NCBI RefSeq assembly: GCF_017830045.1 | Contig: NZ_JAEDXU010000004.1 | Coordinates: forward strand, 186,001 to 250,000 | DNA length: 64,000 bases | Reading direction: 5' to 3' | From: Enterococcus larvae | GTDB taxonomy: Bacteria; Bacillota; Bacilli; Lactobacillales; Enterococcaceae | Part shown: piece by piece, positions 52,958 to 64,000 of the stretch | Layout: each line of letters starts with the position of its first letter | Position numbering within the stretch: position 1 is the first letter of the stretch | The notes under the pieces: generated by a model | Told to the model about the DNA's origin: nothing | The model's database searches: none | The model's input: only the letters and a program-made list of their open reading frames with translations | Position numbers and translations under genes: made by a program

Positions 52958-53176
52958 TTATTTAAAGCGATAAGTGATGCGACCGCGAGTTAAATCATAT
53001 GGTGACAACTCAACAGTTACTTTATCCCCAGGCAGAATTCGGATGTAATGCATACGAATTTTACCAGAAACATGAGCCAATACAACATGCCCATTTTCTA
53101 ATTCAACTTTAAACATTGCATTCGGCAAAGTTTCGACGACTGTACCTTCGATTTCAATCATATCATCTTTTGCCAC
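52958..53176 (-). CDS. infA: Translation initiation factor IF-1
   Basis: 72 residues from a GTG at 53176 (protein begins [13 protein letters not shown]), the standard IF-1 length; AAGGAGG lies 8 nt upstream. A longer frame from 53212 has no family support. It is a single OB fold (S1-like) that blocks the A site during initiation. The 166-bp gap to adk contains a small hairpin (GACTTC with GAAGTC near 53262-53290). Confidence 0.96.
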   Translation of the reverse strand: MAKDDMIEIEGTVVETLPNAMFKVELENGHVVLAHVSGKIRMHYIRILPGDKVTVELSPYDLTRGRITYRFK

Positions 53177-53378
53177 GCACAGTACCTCCTTGTACTTGTT
53201 TCGCATTTTCACACGATAAAACGGCGGAAACTGCTGCTCCCACCTAGAATCTTCAAGTTAGACTTCCAAAAACTTTTCTATAGAAGTCGGACTGATACAT
53301 TCTATCATAAATCATTACATTTAGCAAGAGAATCAAAGCACAACAAAACAGTTACTCGCGAGCAGTCAAATGAATCAA

Positions 53379-54062
<684 letters not shown>

Positions 54063-54111
54063 TTAGCCAAATGTGAGAATGGTGCTGAGGAAAATCCTCA
54101 ACACACGATTC

Positions 54112-55410
54112 TTACTTATTGATAAAGCCAACATATTGACGTTTCAACATTAAACCTTCTAATTGTTTTGCTGTTTCCAACGCAACACCGATGATGATCA
54201 GCAAACTGGTTCCGCCTAAACCGATTGATTGAGGCAGGTTCCAAAGCATTTGCGCGATGATCGGCAATAATGCAATAGTTCCTAAGAAGATAGAACCAAC
54301 TACACTTAGTCTCATCAACATACTGGATACATAATCTTCTGTCCCTTTACCTGGTCGCACGCTTGGAATGTAACTTCCTTGTTTTTGCAGATTTTCCGCT
54401 AATTTCTCAGGGTTGACCTGAACAAATGCATAGAAGAACGTGAAAGCGACGATCAGTACAGTATAGATTGTTGCACCTGGTATAGTGTTGTAATCAAAAA
54501 TTTGTGTCATTACTTCGTACCATCCTTCACCAGAATAGCTTGATGCAAAACCTTGCAAAATTGCATTAGGTGTTGAAATCAATGAGCTGGCGAAAATGAC
54601 CGGGATAACTCCCGCTGCATTTACTTTTAATGGTAGATAGCTGCTTGTTGGTGCTCCAGATACACGTTTTGTGTACTGAATTGGAATCTTTCTTTCTGCC
54701 TGCTGAACAAATGTAACAACAGTCACTATAATCAAGATTGCAATGAGCAATATCACAATAAAGATGATTGAGTTAACAAGATCAGAAGAAGGGATATTAA
54801 TGAAATAATCTTCGATAATCTCTTTGACAGATCCAGGTAAACCTGAAATAATACCGGCAAAGATGATCATGGAAACACCATTTCCAATTCCTTTTTCCGT
54901 AATTTGCTCGCCCATCCATGTAACAAAGAGCGTTCCAGCAGTTAAAATGATCGAGATCATCACATAAGTTGAAGCTGTAGGATTTTTTACGATCCCGATG
55001 CCGCTTAGTGAATTGAATCCATAAGTTAAAGCAAACGATTGAGCAATCCCCAAAACGATCGTCAAGTAACGAGTCGCCTGGTTCAATTTCTTACGTCCAA
55101 CCTCACCTTGTTTTGACCATTCAACAAATTTTGGTATGATATCCATTTGCAGCAGCTGAATGATGATCGATGCAGTGATATATGGAGAAACCCCCATCGC
55201 AAAGATGGAGAAGTTCTGCATAGCACTACCACTGACAATGTTCAACATATTCAGAAACGGCAAACCGCTCAATTCCTGTAATCCTCTGGCATTTACCCCA
55301 GGTACAGTAATATGAGCACCTAAACGAAAGATGAACAGTATGAAAACTGTAAAGAAGATTTTTGATCTAATGTCTTTGACTTTAAAAGCATCCTTTAATA
55401 GTTTAAGCAT
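54112..55410 (-). CDS. secY: Preprotein translocase subunit SecY
   Basis: 432 residues with ten TM helices, starting [20 protein letters not shown], with the conserved cytoplasmic loop IQYTKRVSG. It forms the main channel through which the signal-peptide-bearing proteins of this window are exported. Its ATG overlaps the rplO stop by 1 bp. Confidence 0.99.
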   Translation of the reverse strand: MLKLLKDAFKVKDIRSKIFFTVFILFIFRLGAHITVPGVNARGLQELSGLPFLNMLNIVSGSAMQNFSIFAMGVSPYITASIIIQLLQMDIIPKFVEWSKQGEVGRKKLNQATRYLTIVLGIAQSFALTYGFNSLSGIGIVKNPTASTYVMISIILTAGTLFVTWMGEQITEKGIGNGVSMIIFAGIISGLPGSVKEIIEDYFINIPSSDLVNSIIFIVILLIAILIIVTVVTFVQQAERKIPIQYTKRVSGAPTSSYLPLKVNAAGVIPVIFASSLISTPNAILQGFASSYSGEGWYEVMTQIFDYNTIPGATIYTVLIVAFTFFYAFVQVNPEKLAENLQKQGSYIPSVRPGKGTEDYVSSMLMRLSVVGSIFLGTIALLPIIAQMLWNLPQSIGLGGTSLLIIIGVALETAKQLEGLMLKRQYVGFINK

Positions 55411-55850
55411 TAGATCACCTCGATAGACCCACCAGCAGCTTCGATTGCTTCTTGTGCTGCTTTAGAGAATTTTGCTGCTTTAACAGTCAATTTCTTCGTT
55501 AATTCACCATTAGCAAGAACTTTGATTCCTGCTTTTTCGCTTTTAACGATTCCTGCTTCTTTCAAGACAACAGGAGTTACTTCAGCTCCATCTTCGAATC
55601 GATTCAATACATCTAAATTGATGACTGCATAGTCTTTACGATTAATATTTGTAAATCCGCGTTTTGGTAAACGACGGAACAATGGAGTTTGACCCCCTTC
55701 AAATCCTAAACGTACACCGCCGCCTGAACGAGCTTTTTGCCCCTTTTGTCCACGGCCGGATGTTTTACCATTACCAGATGAAGTACCACGTCCAACACGG
55801 TTACGTACTTTACGGGAACCTTCAGCAGGTTTTAATTCATGAAGTTTCAT
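55410..55850 (-). CDS. rplO: 50S ribosomal protein L15
   Basis: 146 residues. The Gly-rich N-terminus ([20 protein letters not shown]) and [18 protein letters not shown] are diagnostic. It is a late assembly protein of the 50S subunit. It overlaps secY by 1 bp. Confidence 0.99.
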   Translation of the reverse strand: MKLHELKPAEGSRKVRNRVGRGTSSGNGKTSGRGQKGQKARSGGGVRLGFEGGQTPLFRRLPKRGFTNINRKDYAVINLDVLNRFEDGAEVTPVVLKEAGIVKSEKAGIKVLANGELTKKLTVKAAKFSKAAQEAIEAAGGSIEVI

Positions 55851-55890
55851 TGTGGTTTGGCACCTCCTTAAACATTCTAAATTAAGTTAA

Positions 55891-56070
55891 TTAAACTTCT
55901 TCTACGTCCACTAAATGAGAGATAGTGTTAACCATACCTTTGATTGCTTCATTAGCAGGTTTAACAACTGTACTGTTCATTTTTTTCAATCCCAACGCTT
56001 TTACTGTATCACGCTGGTTTTGAGGACGTCCGATAACACTGCGTCTTAAAGTAATTTTTAATTCAGCCAT
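55891..56070 (-). CDS. rpmD: 50S ribosomal protein L30
   Basis: 59 residues read directly: [20 protein letters not shown] at the start, LVDVEEV at the end, the usual short bacterial form. It lies 14 bp after rpsE and 40 bp before rplO. Confidence 0.97.
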   Translation of the reverse strand: MAELKITLRRSVIGRPQNQRDTVKALGLKKMNSTVVKPANEAIKGMVNTISHLVDVEEV

Positions 56071-56084
56071 TATTTTTGTCCTCC

Positions 56085-56585
56085 TTAACCGATTAATTCT
56101 TCTACAGATTTACCGCGAAGTGCTGCCACTTCTTCGGCACGTTTTAATTGAGTCAATCCATCAACAGTTGCGCGAACAACGTTGATCGGTGTGTTTGAAC
56201 CTAAAGATTTAGATGTGATATCAGCTACCCCAGCTAACTCTAATACGGCACGAACTGGTCCGCCCGCTGCAACCCCAGAACCTTCTACTGCAGGTTTCAT
56301 AAGGATACGGCCGCCGCCGAACACTCCAATAACTTCGTGAGGGATGGTAGAACCAACCATAGGAACTTCAATTAAGTTTTTCTTCGCATCTTCGATTGCT
56401 TTACGAATTGCTTCTGGTACTTCTTGTGCTTTACCTGTACCAAAACCAACGTGACCGTTTTTGTCGCCGACAACAACTAAAGCAGCAAAGCGTAGACGAC
56501 GTCCACCTTTAACAACTTTTGTTACACGGTTGATTGCAACAACGCGGTCTTCCAATTCCAAATGTTTTGGATCAATATAAACCAT
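56085..56585 (-). CDS. rpsE: 30S ribosomal protein S5
   Basis: 166 residues. The dsRBD-like N-terminal domain ([19 protein letters not shown]) and C-terminal domain ([18 protein letters not shown]) are complete. It acts at the mRNA entry site and in decoding fidelity. 20 bp from rplR. Confidence 0.99.
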   Translation of the reverse strand: MVYIDPKHLELEDRVVAINRVTKVVKGGRRLRFAALVVVGDKNGHVGFGTGKAQEVPEAIRKAIEDAKKNLIEVPMVGSTIPHEVIGVFGGGRILMKPAVEGSGVAAGGPVRAVLELAGVADITSKSLGSNTPINVVRATVDGLTQLKRAEEVAALRGKSVEELIG

Positions 56586-56605
56586 GAATGGTGTTCCTCC
56601 TTCTC

Positions 56606-56962
56606 CTAAAATTCCAGTCCATTTTCACGAGCAGCTTCTGCTAAAGCTTGCACGCGGCCATGGTAAAGGTACCCACCACGGTCAAAGACTACTACTTTAA
56701 TACCTTTTTCAGCAGCACGTTCTGCAACCAGTTTACCAACTGAAGCAGCCTGCTCAACTTTTGTTCCACCTGAAATATCTTTTTCCAAGGCAGAGGCACT
56801 TGCTAGCGTTACACCCGCTACGTCATCAATGATTTGCGCGTAGATGTTTTTGTTTGAACGGAAAACGTTCAAGCGTGGGCACTCAGCAGTACCAGAGATT
56901 TTGTTACGAACACGACGATGTCTCTTCTGACGTGTTTTATTCTTATCTGGTTTTGTAATCAC
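56606..56962 (-). CDS. rplR: 50S ribosomal protein L18
   Basis: 118 residues from the GTG at 56962 (protein begins [19 protein letters not shown]). AGAGGTG lies 7 nt upstream; an in-frame GTG nine bases earlier overlaps that SD. It binds 5S rRNA. The gap to rplF upstream is unusually large (232 bp). Confidence 0.96.
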   Translation of the reverse strand: MITKPDKNKTRQKRHRRVRNKISGTAECPRLNVFRSNKNIYAQIIDDVAGVTLASASALEKDISGGTKVEQAASVGKLVAERAAEKGIKVVVFDRGGYLYHGRVQALAEAARENGLEF

Positions 56963-57194
56963 AATTGTCACCTCTTTGTTTTGATAAACTGTTTATTCAA
57001 CAGTTTTCATCCAGAAACCGGAAATAAACGACAGTTGGAAAATCAGCCTAAGCGATTTTCTCTAAAACTCGAGATTAACGAGTTCCGGAAAATAGAAGCT
57101 GCGGCGCAAGTGAATCACTTGATTGAAACTTCGTTTCAACAAAGTTGATTTCTCTTGTTGCTCGCTTCTAAGCGATTTTCCTACACATCTTTTA
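56963..57194. repeat. Repeat-bearing insertion between rplF and rplR
   Basis: Most gaps in this operon are under 60 bp; this one is 232 bp. The word TAAGCGATTTTC occurs twice in direct orientation (57050-57062 and 57168-57180). GGAAAATC and GATTTTC form an inverted repeat at about 57031-57059. A second hairpin (GTTGAAACGAAGTTTCAA on the minus strand) lies near 57125-57145. No RBS-linked ORF is seen. It may be a small repeat element or a local regulatory RNA. Confidence 0.55.
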
Positions 57195-57731
57195 TTATTT
57201 ACCAGTTTTACCTTCTTTACGACGCACGTATTCGCCAACATAGCGGATACCTTTGCCTTTATAAGGCTCTGGAGGACGAACGCCGCGGATATTCGCTGCT
57301 AATTCGCCGACATGTTCTTTATTGATACCTCTAACAATCACTTGCGTGTTTGAAGGTACTTCAAATGTTACGCCTTCTGGTGCAGTCATCTCAACTGGGT
57401 GAGAGTAACCAACGTTAAGCGTTAATTTATTTCCTTGCGCTTGGGCACGGTACCCAACCCCGATAAGCTCTAAAGCTTTCTCGAATCCTGCACTCACACC
57501 AACAACCATGTTGTTGAAGTTCGCACGAGATGTTCCGTGGATTGTTTTCATTTCTTTGCTGTCATCCGGACGAGTAAATGTAACTTCGTTTCCTTCGATA
57601 TTCATTTTGATATCTGCAGAGAATTCACGAGTCAATTCACCTTTTGGTCCTTTTACAGTGATGTTGTTTCCGTCTTGCTTAACTTCAACGCCAGCAGGAA
57701 GAACAACAACTTTATTACCAATACGGCTCAC
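57195..57731 (-). CDS. rplF: 50S ribosomal protein L6
   Basis: 178 residues, full length, with the duplicated fold ([21 protein letters not shown]-terminal [11 protein letters not shown]). It sits near the factor-binding site. 31 bp from rpsH. Confidence 0.99.
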   Translation of the reverse strand: MSRIGNKVVVLPAGVEVKQDGNNITVKGPKGELTREFSADIKMNIEGNEVTFTRPDDSKEMKTIHGTSRANFNNMVVGVSAGFEKALELIGVGYRAQAQGNKLTLNVGYSHPVEMTAPEGVTFEVPSNTQVIVRGINKEHVGELAANIRGVRPPEPYKGKGIRYVGEYVRRKEGKTGK

Positions 57732-57762
57732 TTAGAGACACCTCCTTGTGTATTCTTTTAAA

Positions 57763-58161
57763 TTACCATACGTAGGCGATTACTTCGCCGCCGATGTTTT
57801 TCGCTCTTGCTTCTTTATCAGTGACAACACCTTCTGAAGTAGAGATGATCGCAATACCTAAACCATTCAGTACTTTTGGTACTTCGTCAGCTTTTACATA
57901 TGCACGTAAACCTGGTTTAGAGATACGTTTTAAGTTAGTGATAACGCGCTCGTCGTTTCTGCCGTATTTAAGGAAAACACGGATCACGCCTTGCTTGTCA
58001 TCTTCAATATATTCTACATCGCGAACGAATCCTTCACGTTTCAGGATCTCAGCGATATCACGCTTGATTTTTGATGCAGGCACTTCCAAACTCTCATGTT
58101 TAACCATGTTCGCATTACGAATGCGAGTTAGAAAATCTGCAATTGGATCTGTCATGACCAT
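57763..58161 (-). CDS. rpsH: 30S ribosomal protein S8
   Basis: 132 residues ([21 protein letters not shown]-terminal [14 protein letters not shown]). A second ATG two codons in is possible, but the first has better SD spacing (GGAGG, 11 nt). S8 binds helix 21 of 16S rRNA and in many bacteria represses the spc operon. Confidence 0.98.
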   Translation of the reverse strand: MVMTDPIADFLTRIRNANMVKHESLEVPASKIKRDIAEILKREGFVRDVEYIEDDKQGVIRVFLKYGRNDERVITNLKRISKPGLRAYVKADEVPKVLNGLGIAIISTSEGVVTDKEARAKNIGGEVIAYVW

Positions 58162-58196
58162 TGAACTAGTTACCTCCTTTATGCAAGTTTACTTGT

Positions 58197-58382
58197 TTAC
58201 CAGCTAGCTTTCTTCACGCCGGGAATTTGACCTTTATAGGCAAGTTCGCGGAAGCAAATACGGCAAAGATGAAATTTACGATAAACTGAATGTGGACGTC
58301 CGCAACGTTCGCAACGAGTGTAAGCCTGTGTTGAATGTTTAGCTGGGCGTTTGTTTTTAGCAATCATTGATTTTTTAGCCAC
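58197..58382 (-). CDS. rpsN: 30S ribosomal protein S14, type Z
   Basis: 61 residues with four zinc-binding Cys (C24, C27, C40, C43), the short zinc form. No zinc-independent paralogue is in the window. 35 bp from rpsH, 18 bp from rplE. Confidence 0.98.
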   Translation of the reverse strand: MAKKSMIAKNKRPAKHSTQAYTRCERCGRPHSVYRKFHLCRICFRELAYKGQIPGVKKASW

Positions 58383-58400
58383 GTAGTTCGCCTCCTTTTT

Positions 58401-58940
58401 TTATTTTTGGAATGGCATGCCTAATTGTCCTAACAACTCACGAGATTCTTCATCAGTGTTTGCTGTTGTAACAATAACGATATCCATACCGCGTACTTTA
58501 TCTACTAAATCATAATCAACTTCTGGGAAGATCAATTGCTCTTTAATACCTAAAGTGTAGTTACCGCGTCCGTCAAAGGCTTTTTTACTGATACCGTGGA
58601 AGTCACGTACACGAGGTAGAGAAACTGAAACCAGTTTATCTAAGAATTCATACATTCTTTCTCCGCGTAGTGTTACTTTCGCACCGATCGGCATTCCTTC
58701 ACGAAGACGGAATCCAGCGATTGATTTCTTTGCTTTAGTGATGATTGGTTTTTGACCTGAGATCAATGCCAATTCTTCAACAGCTTTATCTAAGTTTTTA
58801 GCGTTAGATACTGCATCACCGACACCCATGTTGATAACGATCTTTTCAACTTTTGGTGTTTGCATGATTGAACTATAATTGAATTTTTCCATCAATGATG
58901 GTGTTACTTCTTTAATATATTTTTCTTTCAGGCGGTTCAT
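58401..58940 (-). CDS. rplE: 50S ribosomal protein L5
   Basis: 179 residues ([20 protein letters not shown]-terminal [20 protein letters not shown]). It binds 5S rRNA and the P-site tRNA region. 26 bp from rplX. Confidence 0.99.
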   Translation of the reverse strand: MNRLKEKYIKEVTPSLMEKFNYSSIMQTPKVEKIVINMGVGDAVSNAKNLDKAVEELALISGQKPIITKAKKSIAGFRLREGMPIGAKVTLRGERMYEFLDKLVSVSLPRVRDFHGISKKAFDGRGNYTLGIKEQLIFPEVDYDLVDKVRGMDIVIVTTANTDEESRELLGQLGMPFQK

Positions 58941-58966
58941 TCAATAAGCCCCTCCTTCCTTAAATT

Positions 58967-59278
58967 CTATTTATCTAAAACTTCACCTGTTTTTTTAGAA
59001 ACACGTACTTTTTTACCGTCTACTTCTTTAGAACCAATTCTAGTAGCTTCTCCGTTTGAAGGATCGATCACCATTACATTTGAAATGTGGATCGGTGCTT
59101 CTACTTCCAGAATACCACCCTGTGGTGACGCCTGACTTGGTTTTTGGTGTTTTTTCATCATGTTAACACCTTCAACGATAACTTTGTCTTTTTTAGGAAA
59201 CGCTGCTAGCACAACGCCTTCTTTGTTTCTATCTTTACCAGTGATAACTTTAACTTTATCGCCTTTTTTAACAAACAT
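58967..59278 (-). CDS. rplX: 50S ribosomal protein L24
   Basis: 103 residues with an N-terminal KOW motif ([19 protein letters not shown]). It is an assembly-initiating protein of the 50S subunit. Confidence 0.99.
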   Translation of the reverse strand: MFVKKGDKVKVITGKDRNKEGVVLAAFPKKDKVIVEGVNMMKKHQKPSQASPQGGILEVEAPIHISNVMVIDPSNGEATRIGSKEVDGKKVRVSKKTGEVLDK

Positions 59279-59312
59279 TACTGTTTCGCACCTCCTTTGA
59301 TAAGTGTCTGGA

Positions 59313-59711
<399 letters not shown>

Positions 59712-59740
59712 TCAATCTATATAGGAAAATCTCGTTTTAT

Positions 59741-60007
59741 TTAGATAACAACTGCTTCTTCGACTACCTCTAGTAAACGGAAACGTTTTGTAGCTGATAA
59801 TGGACGAGTTTCCATGATTCTTACGATGTCTCCAACTTTTGCTGTGTTGTTTTCATCATGAGCTTTGTACTTTTTAGAATATTTCATACGTTTACCATAA
59901 ATAGGATGGTTTTTCTTTGTTTCTACGACAACAGTGATTGTTTTATCCATCTTGTCTGAAACAACACGACCTTGGTAAACTTTGCGTTGATTTCTTTCTT
60001 CAGTCAT
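59741..60007 (-). CDS. rpsQ: 30S ribosomal protein S17
   Basis: 88 residues from the ATG at 60007 ([20 protein letters not shown]), preceded by GGAGG at 11 nt; an in-frame ATG at 60028 lies at the rpmC stop. OB-fold protein binding 16S rRNA. Confidence 0.97.
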   Translation of the reverse strand: MTEERNQRKVYQGRVVSDKMDKTITVVVETKKNHPIYGKRMKYSKKYKAHDENNTAKVGDIVRIMETRPLSATKRFRLLEVVEEAVVI

Positions 60008-60030
60008 ACGCGTTTGGCCTCCTTCCACTA

Positions 60031-60219
60031 TTAGTTAGCTTGTTCACGCAATACTGTTTTGATGCGTGCAATCGATTGACGTACTTCTTTAATACGTGCA
60101 GTGTTTTCTAATTGACCTGTTGCTAATTGGAATCTCAGATTAAACAATTCTTCTTTTAATTGTTTTTCTTGATCAAGCATTTCGGCAGTGGTTAATTCTC
60201 TGATATCTTTAACCTTCAT
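60031..60219 (-). CDS. rpmC: 50S ribosomal protein L29
   Basis: 62 residues from the ATG at 60219 ([20 protein letters not shown]), the usual L29 length; an upstream ATG at 60243 is not family-like. It overlaps the rplP 3' end by 11 bp. It lies at the exit tunnel. Confidence 0.97.
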   Translation of the reverse strand: MKVKDIRELTTAEMLDQEKQLKEELFNLRFQLATGQLENTARIKEVRQSIARIKTVLREQAN

Positions 60220-60643
60220 TCGATTCACCACCCATTTCCTCACGTTTTACGATCTTAGTTTTAACTGGTAATTTGTGGGATGCAAGGCGAAGTGCTTCAC
60301 GTGCTACTTCTTCAGGTACACCGGCAATTTCAAACATGATCTTGCCGCGTTTAACTGGAGATACCCAGCCTTCAGGTGCGCCTTTACCTTTACCCATACG
60401 AACACCGATCGCTTTACTTGTATAAGATTTGTGAGGGAAAATTTTGATCCACACTTTCCCGCCACGTTTCATATAACGAGTCATAGCGATACGGGCAGCT
60501 TCGATTTGACGGTTTGTGATCCAATGAGATTCTACTGCTTGTAATCCCCATTCACCAAACACGACTTCTTTTCCGCCTTTTGCTTCACCGCGCATTTTAC
60601 CTCTGAACTCACGACGGTGTTTTACACGTTTAGGTACTAACAT
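60209..60643 (-). CDS. rplP: 50S ribosomal protein L16
   Basis: 144 residues ([40 protein letters not shown]). It stabilises tRNA at the A site. It lies 2 bp after rpsC. Confidence 0.99.
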   Translation of the reverse strand: MLVPKRVKHRREFRGKMRGEAKGGKEVVFGEWGLQAVESHWITNRQIEAARIAMTRYMKRGGKVWIKIFPHKSYTSKAIGVRMGKGKGAPEGWVSPVKRGKIMFEIAGVPEEVAREALRLASHKLPVKTKIVKREEMGGESNEG

Positions 60644-60645
60644 GC

Positions 60646-61302
60646 TTATTTCCCTCCTTTCTCAGTGTTTTTTTTCGTTGGAAGAATCTCTCCACGATAG
60701 ATCCACACTTTTACTCCTAGTTTTCCGTAAGTTGTGTCTGCTTCTTCCCATGCGTAGTCAATATCTGCACGCAATGTATGAAGAGGAACAGTTCCTTCTG
60801 AGTATCCTTCTGAACGAGCGATATCCGCACCATTCAAACGACCAGATACTTGTGTTTTGATTCCTTGAGCGCCTGAACGCATTGTGCGTTGGATCGCTTG
60901 TTTTTGTGCACGACGGAAAGCTACACGGTTTTCTAATTGACGTGCAATTCCTTCGCCGACTAATTTAGCATCTAAATCTGGTTTTTTGATTTCAATGATG
61001 TTGATATGAACTCTTTTACCAGTTAGTTTGTTTAATTCTTTTCTAAGGTTTTCGACTTCAGATCCGCCTTTACCGATAACCATACCTGGTTTAGCTGTGT
61101 GGATTGAAATATTCACACGGTTTGCAGCGCGCTCAATCTCAATTGTAGACACAGCGGCATCAGCTAGTTTTTTTGCGATGAATTTACGGATTCTCAAATC
61201 TTCGTGCAAGAATTCAGCATACTCTTTTTCAGCATACCATTTTGCATCCCAGTCGCGGATGATGCCTACACGCATTCCAATTGGATGTACTTTTTGACCC
61301 AC
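60646..61302 (-). CDS. rpsC: 30S ribosomal protein S3
   Basis: 218 residues ([20 protein letters not shown]) with a KH domain ([20 protein letters not shown]). It forms part of the mRNA entry helicase. The 115-bp gap to rplV upstream contains a hairpin. Confidence 0.99.
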   Translation of the reverse strand: MGQKVHPIGMRVGIIRDWDAKWYAEKEYAEFLHEDLRIRKFIAKKLADAAVSTIEIERAANRVNISIHTAKPGMVIGKGGSEVENLRKELNKLTGKRVHINIIEIKKPDLDAKLVGEGIARQLENRVAFRRAQKQAIQRTMRSGAQGIKTQVSGRLNGADIARSEGYSEGTVPLHTLRADIDYAWEEADTTYGKLGVKVWIYRGEILPTKKNTEKGGK

Positions 61303-61370
61303 TGATTGTCCCTCCTCTTAATTGTTGACACTTCCTTCTATTGAAAGAAGTTCAGTGCGAGGTGTGGTGT

Positions 61371-61406
61371 CTATTACTTTTAGGTTCGAAAACACTAAAG
61401 TAATAG
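61371..61406. other. Hairpin in the rplV-rpsC spacer
   Basis: CTATTACTTTTAG and CTAAAGTAATAG form 12-bp arms with one bulge around about 9 nt. No U-tract follows, so it is more likely an RNA-processing or stability element than a terminator. Confidence 0.5.
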
Positions 61407-61417
61407 TTCCGCCTCAA

Positions 61418-61765
61418 TTATTTTTCTGCTACTACTACTGTAATATGACTTGTACGTTTGTTGATTGGTGATGCTGAACCTTTGGCACGTGGACGGAACC
61501 GTTTCATAGTTGGTCCTTCGTTAACAAAAGCTTCAGATACAACCAAATTTTCAACGTCTAAGTCAAAGTTGTTTTCTGCGTTAGCAACTGCTGACATTAA
61601 AACTTTTTCAATGATTCCAGCAGATTTGTTCGGCATGAATTTCAAAACTGAAATTGCATCCGCAACGCTTTTTCCTCTGATAAGATCGATTACTAAACGT
61701 GCTTTACGAGGAGAAGTGCGAACTGTTTTTGCAGTTGCTTTAGCTGATGTGATTTGTTCTGCCAT
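61418..61765 (-). CDS. rplV: 50S ribosomal protein L22
   Basis: 115 residues from the ATG at 61765 ([20 protein letters not shown]); an in-frame ATG at 61786 lies at the SD. Its loop ([18 protein letters not shown]) lines the exit tunnel where macrolides bind. Confidence 0.97.
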   Translation of the reverse strand: MAEQITSAKATAKTVRTSPRKARLVIDLIRGKSVADAISVLKFMPNKSAGIIEKVLMSAVANAENNFDLDVENLVVSEAFVNEGPTMKRFRPRAKGSASPINKRTSHITVVVAEK

Positions 61766-61788
61766 GTTGATATTTCCCTCCCTCAAAA

Positions 61789-62067
61789 TTAACGTCTAGT
61801 TTTCTTATCATCGGCAGCATGCCCACGATAAGTTCTAGTTGGTGCGAATTCACCTAATTTATGTCCTACCATGTCTTCTTGGATGTATACAGGAACGTGT
61901 TTACGTCCATCATATACAGCAATTGTAAATCCTACAAAATTTGGGAAGATTGTAGAACGACGAGACCAAGTTTTAATAACTTTTTTCTTTTCAGCGCCTT
62001 GTTGAGCTTCCACTTTTTTCATCAAATGATCATCAGCGAAAGGCCCTTTCTTTAAACTACGACCCAT
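61789..62067 (-). CDS. rpsS: 30S ribosomal protein S19
   Basis: 92 residues ([21 protein letters not shown]-terminal [18 protein letters not shown]). Located in the 30S head with S13. Confidence 0.99.
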   Translation of the reverse strand: MGRSLKKGPFADDHLMKKVEAQQGAEKKKVIKTWSRRSTIFPNFVGFTIAVYDGRKHVPVYIQEDMVGHKLGEFAPTRTYRGHAADDKKTRR

Positions 62068-62148
62068 GGTGAACCTCCTCTCAAAATGTGCGACACATGG
62101 TCAATTATATAAATTCTGTTAAACATACAGTTCATAAATTTATATAGA

Positions 62149-62979
62149 TTATTTAGTACGACGACGAACGATAAGTTTGTCTGATTTTGCTTTTTTATTA
62201 CGAGTTTTGTAACCCAATGCTGGTTGACCCCAAGGTGATACTGGCGCTTTACGTCCGATTGGAGTTTTACCTTCACCACCACCGTGTGGGTGATCGTTAG
62301 GGTTCATTACGCTACCACGAACAGTTGGGCGCTTACGCATCCAGCGAGAACGACCGGCTTTACCGATATTGATCAATTCGTGTTGTTCGTTACCTACAGA
62401 ACCGATTGTTGCACGGCATGCAGCAAGAATCATACGAACTTCGCCTGAGTTCAAGCGGATCAATACGTATTTACCTTCTTTACCAAGTACTTGAGCACTT
62501 GTACCAGCTGAACGGATCAATTGTCCGCCTTTACCTGGTTTCATTTCGATATTGTGAACAACAGTACCCACTGGAATGTTTGCCAATGGCAAGCTGTTAC
62601 CAATTTTAATATCAGATTCAGGACCTGAAACCAGCTTCATGCCAACTTCTAATCCTTTTGGTGCTAAGATGTAAGCTTTCACTCCATCTTCATAGTGTAC
62701 TAACGCGATGTTAGCTGAACGGTTTGGATCATATTCGATCGTACGAACAGTAGCAACAACGTTGTCTTTGTTACGCTTGAAGTCGATTACACGATATTGA
62801 CGTTTATGTCCGCCACCTTGGTGACGTACAGTAATACGACCGTGGTTGTTACGACCGGCATTATTTTTTAATGGCTGTAATAACGTTTTTTCTGGTGTTG
62901 ACGTTGTGATTTCTGCGAAATCAGAAGTTGTCATGTTACGACGGCCATTTGTGGTAGGTTTGTACTTTTTAATCGCCAC
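62149..62979 (-). CDS. rplB: 50S ribosomal protein L2
   Basis: 276 residues ([21 protein letters not shown]-terminal [20 protein letters not shown]). It is essential for subunit association and sits near the peptidyl-transferase centre. 50 bp after rplW. Confidence 0.99.
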   Translation of the reverse strand: MAIKKYKPTTNGRRNMTTSDFAEITTSTPEKTLLQPLKNNAGRNNHGRITVRHQGGGHKRQYRVIDFKRNKDNVVATVRTIEYDPNRSANIALVHYEDGVKAYILAPKGLEVGMKLVSGPESDIKIGNSLPLANIPVGTVVHNIEMKPGKGGQLIRSAGTSAQVLGKEGKYVLIRLNSGEVRMILAACRATIGSVGNEQHELINIGKAGRSRWMRKRPTVRGSVMNPNDHPHGGGEGKTPIGRKAPVSPWGQPALGYKTRNKKAKSDKLIVRRRTK

Positions 62980-63029
62980 GTCTTGTTTCCCTCCTACTTT
63001 ACTTTGATCGTTATTTCATGTTCCACTGA

Positions 63030-63320
63030 TTATTCAGCAGCTTCGAAAATTTGGATTTCTTTTGATTGTTCAGTCAACGTCACAACAGCTTTGCGGCGTT
63101 TCTTAGTATATCCTGCATATTTGCCCATGCGTTTGAATTTAGGACGTACGTTGATGATGTTCACGTTTTTCACTTTTACGTCAAACGCAGCTTCAACAGC
63201 TTGTTTCACTAAAGTTTTGTTCGCACGAACATCTACTTCAAACGTGTATTTCTTTTCGTCCATAGCAAGCATTGATTTCTCAGTGATCACTGGGCGTTTG
63301 ATTACGTCTAGTAAGTTCAT
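63030..63320 (-). CDS. rplW: 50S ribosomal protein L23
   Basis: 96 residues ([20 protein letters not shown]). It forms the docking site for trigger factor and SRP at the tunnel exit. Its ATG overlaps the rplD stop by 1 bp. Confidence 0.99.
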   Translation of the reverse strand: MNLLDVIKRPVITEKSMLAMDEKKYTFEVDVRANKTLVKQAVEAAFDVKVKNVNIINVRPKFKRMGKYAGYTKKRRKAVVTLTEQSKEIQIFEAAE

Positions 63321-63943
63321 TATGCAAGCACCTCCTCAAGTTGAGTAAGAGCAGTTTGCGTTGCTAACATTTTTTGGCCTGAAACGATATCCAGAACGCT
63401 GATGTTGTCTGAAGTAACAACAGTTACGTTTGATAAGTTACGAGCTGACAATGCTGCAAAGTCATTCTCCGGCTCTACTACCACCAATACTTTTGTATCG
63501 ATAGACAAGTTAGCAAGAACTTGTTTGAATTCTTTTGTTTTTGGTGCATCAAAGCTCAATGCTTCGATTGCTACCAGGTTGTTTTCAGCAACTTTTTCTG
63601 ACAATACAGATTTCATTGCTAAACGACGAACTTTCTTAGGAAGTTTGTAGCTGTAAGAACGTGGTGTTGGTCCGAAAACTACGCCACCTCCACGCCATTG
63701 TGGTGAACGGATTGAACCTTGACGGGCACGACCTGTTCCTTTTTGACGCCATGGTTTACGACCACCGCCGCGAACAGCACTGCGGTTTTTCACAGCGTGT
63801 GTTCCTTGTCTTAATGAAGCGCGCTGCATGATGATTGCATCGTAGACAACACTTTCATTAGGCTCGATTCCGAAGATTTCTTCATTTAAAGTGATTTCAC
63901 CGTTTTGAGTTCCATCTTGTTTGAATAATGCTACATTCGGCAT
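63320..63943 (-). CDS. rplD: 50S ribosomal protein L4
   Basis: 207 residues ([20 protein letters not shown]; tunnel loop [20 protein letters not shown]). It forms part of the exit tunnel. 25 bp after rplC. Confidence 0.99.
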   Translation of the reverse strand: MPNVALFKQDGTQNGEITLNEEIFGIEPNESVVYDAIIMQRASLRQGTHAVKNRSAVRGGGRKPWRQKGTGRARQGSIRSPQWRGGGVVFGPTPRSYSYKLPKKVRRLAMKSVLSEKVAENNLVAIEALSFDAPKTKEFKQVLANLSIDTKVLVVVEPENDFAALSARNLSNVTVVTSDNISVLDIVSGQKMLATQTALTQLEEVLA

Positions 63944-63968
63944 TCCTTAGTTCCTCCTTTCCTAACGA

Positions 63969-64000
63969 TTATTTAGCTTTCACAGCTGATTTGATTGTAA
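63969..64000 (-). CDS. rplC: 50S ribosomal protein L3, C-terminal end only
   Basis: Only the last ten codons are inside the window; the complete codons read TIKSAVKAK then stop. The ending and the position directly upstream of rplD identify L3. The rest of the gene and the operon promoter lie to the right. Confidence 0.85.
   Translation of the reverse strand, partial: TIKSAVKAK

Overview
The window is low-GC Firmicute DNA and most likely comes from an Enterococcus. Evidence: WxL-domain surface proteins with a DUF916/DUF3324 partner, a LysM/glucosaminidase autolysin, a LysM plus Apf/SagA-like secreted protein, an L17 downstream RNA element, and the S10-spc-alpha ribosomal cluster followed by ecfA1-ecfA2-ecfT-truA. 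I cannot name the species. Almost everything is transcribed from the minus strand; the main plus-strand genes lie at 37.5-39.9 kb, 41.3-45.4 kb and 49.7-50.4 kb.

Region 1 (1-4.3 kb): a large exported adhesin, cut by the left edge, preceded by an OmpR-type winged-helix regulator. Region 2 (4.9-16.3 kb): two coiled-coil proteins, one with an extreme Asp/Tyr tract; an exported phosphoesterase; a glucosaminidase/LysM autolysin; an lplA-metN-metI-metQ-type operon; a DUF308 membrane protein; and an Apf-like LysM protein. Region 3 (16.9-30.3 kb): a WxL surface-complex operon of 11 genes behind a second, paralogous winged-helix regulator. In transcription order it encodes a lectin/MucBP/WxL protein, a small sortase substrate, two WxL proteins, a DUF916/DUF3324 protein, a two-TM protein, a signal-peptidase homologue lacking both catalytic residues, an intact signal peptidase, a YfhO-type membrane protein and two lipoproteins.

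Region 4 (30.4-34.5 kb): a tyrosine recombinase gene alone inside a 1.55-kb segment bounded by 25-bp inverted repeats (24/25 identical). Each repeat is built like a recombinase core site: two 8-bp arms around an asymmetric 5-bp spacer. The segment abuts the promoter region of the WxL regulator. I read this as a self-encoded DNA inversion switch for the WxL operon; it is the most interesting signal in the window. A terminator inside the segment downstream of int, and an outward-pointing -10 hexamer at the other end, fit a switch that is OFF in the orientation shown. The two adhesin operons share a promoter-proximal motif at the same distance from their start codons, so the switch could reach both. 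An AgrC/AgrA-type two-component pair without agrBD lies on the other side.

Region 5 (34.9-50.4 kb): housekeeping and transport genes: queG, a YczE-type membrane protein, a lysine-riboswitch-controlled amino-acid ABC transporter, a LOG-family hydrolase, a histidine phosphatase, a MazG-like hydrolase, a GNAT acetyltransferase, brnQ, an Mga-type regulator, truA, the ECF energy-coupling module and a LUD-domain protein. Region 6 (50.4-64 kb): the ribosomal cluster read right to left, rplC (3' end only), rplD, rplW, rplB, rpsS, rplV, rpsC, rplP, rpmC, rpsQ, rplN, rplX, rplE, rpsN, rpsH, rplF, rplR, rpsE, rpmD, rplO, secY, adk, infA, rpmJ, rpsM, rpsK, rpoA, rplQ, with an unusual 230-bp gap between rplF and rplR.

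All family assignments come from reading motifs and gene order; no database search was run.
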